A DNA stretch of 7,185 nucleotides from Anaerolineae bacterium (lineage in GTDB: Bacteria > Chloroflexota > Anaerolineae > Aggregatilineales > UBA2796): contig JADZBY010000392.1 of assembly GCA_020851855.1 (NCBI GenBank), positions 1 through 7,185 of the forward strand. Reading direction: 5' to 3'. The position numbers and the translations under genes were made by a program. The notes below the pieces were generated by a model. The model had not been told where the DNA came from. It did no database searches and saw only the letters and a list, made by a program, of their open reading frames with translations. Shown here in pieces: positions 5,548-7,185 of this stretch. Positions within the stretch are counted from its first letter, which is position 1, and each line of letters begins with the position of its first letter.

Positions 5548-7185
5548 ATGACTCGTTACATCTTCTGTACCGGCGGTGTGGTCAGCTCCGTCGGCAAGGG
5601 CGTCACGGCGGCGGCTATCGGGCGGCTGCTCAAGGCGCGCGGCATCAAGGTGGCCATTCAAAAGCTCGACCCGTATCTGAATGTCGATCCCGGCACGATG
5701 AGTCCCTATCAGCACGGCGAGGTGTACGTCACCTACGACGGCGCAGAGACGGACCTCGACCTGGGCCATTACGAGCGCTTCATCGACGAGAATCTGTCGC
5801 GCGGCTGCAACGTGACCGCCGGGCAGATTTACGCCGACATCATCGGGCGTGAGCGGCGCGGCGACTTCCTGGGCGGCACCATCCAGGTTATCCCGCACAT
5901 CACAAACGAGATCAAGCGCCGCATCGTGAGCGTGGCCAAAGAGAGCGGTGCGGATGTAGTCATCGTCGAGGTCGGCGGCACGGTGGGCGACATCGAGAGC
6001 CAGCCGTTTCTGGAAGCCATCCGCCAGCTTCGGGTGGACGTGGGCCGCAAGCGCGCCATGTACATCCACCTCACCTACCTGCCGCACATCGGCGCGACGG
6101 GCGAATTGAAGACGAAACCAACGCAGCACTCGGTGCGCGATCTGCGCAGCCTGGGCATCAACGCCAACGTGATCATTGCCCGCGCCGATTACCCCGTCCC
6201 CGCCGAACTTCTTGAGAAAATCTCCCTGTTCTGCGACGTGGAAAAAGAGGCGGTTATCGCCCTGCCCACGGTGCGCACCATCTACGAAGTGCCGATCATC
6301 CTCGAAGAGGCCGGATTGGGCGATTACATCGTCGAGCGGCTGCGGCTGCGCGCCAACGTGCCGGACCTGGGCGAGTGGCGCGGACTGGTCAAGAAGGTGC
6401 ACGAACCGAAAGACCCGGTGCGCATCGCCATCGTCGGCAAGTACGTGGAGCTTCACGACGCCTACATGAGCGTCAAAGAGGCGCTGAACGCCGCCGCGTT
6501 GGCCAGCGGGCGCGAGCTGATCGTGGACTGGGTCTATTCTGGCGACCTGGAAAAAGACAAGGGCTTCGACGTGCTGGAGCGCGCCGACGGCATCGTCGTG
6601 CCGGGCGGATTCGGCTATCGCGGCATCGAGGGCAAGGTGATGGCGGCGCGCTTCGCCCGCGAGCACAAAGTGCCGTACCTGGGCCTGTGCCTGGGCATGC
6701 AGGTCATGGTCATCGAGTTCGCGCGCCACGTATTGAACATGGAAGACGCGAACAGCACCGAGTTCGAGACGCCCACCGAGCATCCGGTCATCGATCTGAT
6801 GCCCGATCAGCGCAACGTGGTGGATCGCGGCGGCACGATGCGCCTGGGCTTGTACCCGTGTGCGCTTGAGGAAGGCACGATTGCCGCCCAGTGCTACGGC
6901 GTGCCGCGCGTGGACGAGCGCCACCGCCATCGCTTCGAGTTCAACAACCAGTACCGCCACCAGTTCGAAGAGGGTGGGATGCGCCTGAGCGGCGTTAGCC
7001 CCGATCGGCGGCTGGTCGAGATTGCCGAGATCGCCGATCACCCATTCATGGTGGGCAGCCAGTTCCATCCGGAGTTCCAGAGCCGCCCGAACCGCCCGCA
7101 CCCGCTGTTCATGGGCTTCGTCGCGGCGGCGATCCGGCGGCAGCAAGGCATCACCGAGCCGCCCGTGGCTGTCCGGCCCGCGTCC
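5548..7185 (+). CDS. pyrG: CTP synthase, 3' end beyond the window
   Basis: The frame is open for 546 codons to the window edge with no stop. Most family members are about 530-550 residues long, so only a short C-terminal tail is missing. The enzyme makes CTP from UTP, ATP and glutamine, the last step of pyrimidine nucleotide synthesis. Residues 1-268 are the synthetase domain: P-loop SSVGKG at 13-18, magnesium ligands Asp71 and Glu141, and the UTP/CTP-site motifs GHYERF (73-78) and KTKPTQ (188-193). A short linker leads to the class I glutaminase (about 290-530), with oxyanion-loop motif PGGFGYRG at 352-359, nucleophile Cys381 in GLCLGMQ, and His507/Glu509 in FHPEF. All catalytic residues are present. 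GGGAGAGGG precedes the ATG by 10 bases. I see no convincing promoter in 5378-5547. It may be read through from the Roadblock gene, which would require passing the hairpin at 5426. Confidence 0.97.
   Translation, partial: MTRYIFCTGGVVSSVGKGVTAAAIGRLLKARGIKVAIQKLDPYLNVDPGTMSPYQHGEVYVTYDGAETDLDLGHYERFIDENLSRGCNVTAGQIYADIIGRERRGDFLGGTIQVIPHITNEIKRRIVSVAKESGADVVIVEVGGTVGDIESQPFLEAIRQLRVDVGRKRAMYIHLTYLPHIGATGELKTKPTQHSVRDLRSLGINANVIIARADYPVPAELLEKISLFCDVEKEAVIALPTVRTIYEVPIILEEAGLGDYIVERLRLRANVPDLGEWRGLVKKVHEPKDPVRIAIVGKYVELHDAYMSVKEALNAAALASGRELIVDWVYSGDLEKDKGFDVLERADGIVVPGGFGYRGIEGKVMAARFAREHKVPYLGLCLGMQVMVIEFARHVLNMEDANSTEFETPTEHPVIDLMPDQRNVVDRGGTMRLGLYPCALEEGTIAAQCYGVPRVDERHRHRFEFNNQYRHQFEEGGMRLSGVSPDRRLVEIAEIADHPFMVGSQFHPEFQSRPNRPHPLFMGFVAAAIRRQQGITEPPVAVRPAS

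Noticed and set aside
5398..7146. A 582-codon open frame on the minus strand opposite pyrG
   Set aside because: It is antisense to an unmistakable CTP synthase with all catalytic motifs. Its His/Arg/Ala-rich composition is the usual shadow of GC-biased third positions.

Overview
The window is GC-rich, gene-dense bacterial chromosome made mostly of housekeeping genes. I see no phage, insertion sequence, CRISPR or plasmid gene. Four traits together suggest a member of the Chloroflexota (Anaerolineae-like): strong GC bias at third codon positions, a receiver domain fused to a TadZ/CpaE-like ATPase, an orphan Roadblock protein, and a C/G-rich inverted repeat of a type I recall from Chloroflexi genomes. 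This placement is an inference, not proof. The sigma70-type promoters match the standard -35/-10 consensus with 17-base spacers.

Layout, left to right. Bases 15-121 hold a long imperfect inverted repeat. Next comes rsgA on the minus strand (141-1103), a ribosome-assembly GTPase. A 305-base gap (1104-1408) holds divergent promoters. On the rsgA side it also holds a roughly 180-base leader with a hand-foldable structure and an intrinsic-terminator-like hairpin 43 bases before the rsgA start codon. On the plus strand is a response regulator fused to a TadZ/CpaE-type ParA-like ATPase whose P-loop lysine is replaced by valine (1409-2554). A bidirectional terminator separates it from a minus-strand tRNA-Gly(GCC) gene (2623-2694) with its own promoter. 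Then come a 671-residue CPA2 cation:proton antiporter with a cytoplasmic RCK module (2820-4835), a small Roadblock/LC7 protein with its own promoter (5006-5377), a strong hairpin (5426-5470), and pyrG, CTP synthase, which runs off the right edge (5548 onward).

How the genes relate. Most are separate transcription units, not one operon: rsgA, the regulator-ATPase, the tRNA and the Roadblock gene each have a recognisable promoter, and I found none for the antiporter or pyrG. RsgA, tRNA-Gly and PyrG serve translation and nucleotide supply. The antiporter serves ion and pH homeostasis. The receiver-ATPase fusion and the Roadblock protein belong to families used in cell polarity or surface-machinery positioning, but their partners (tad pilus genes, an MglA-like GTPase) are not in the window.

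No wholly new system is evident. The observation most worth testing is the structured, terminator-bearing leader of rsgA, followed by the altered P-loop of the receiver-ATPase fusion.
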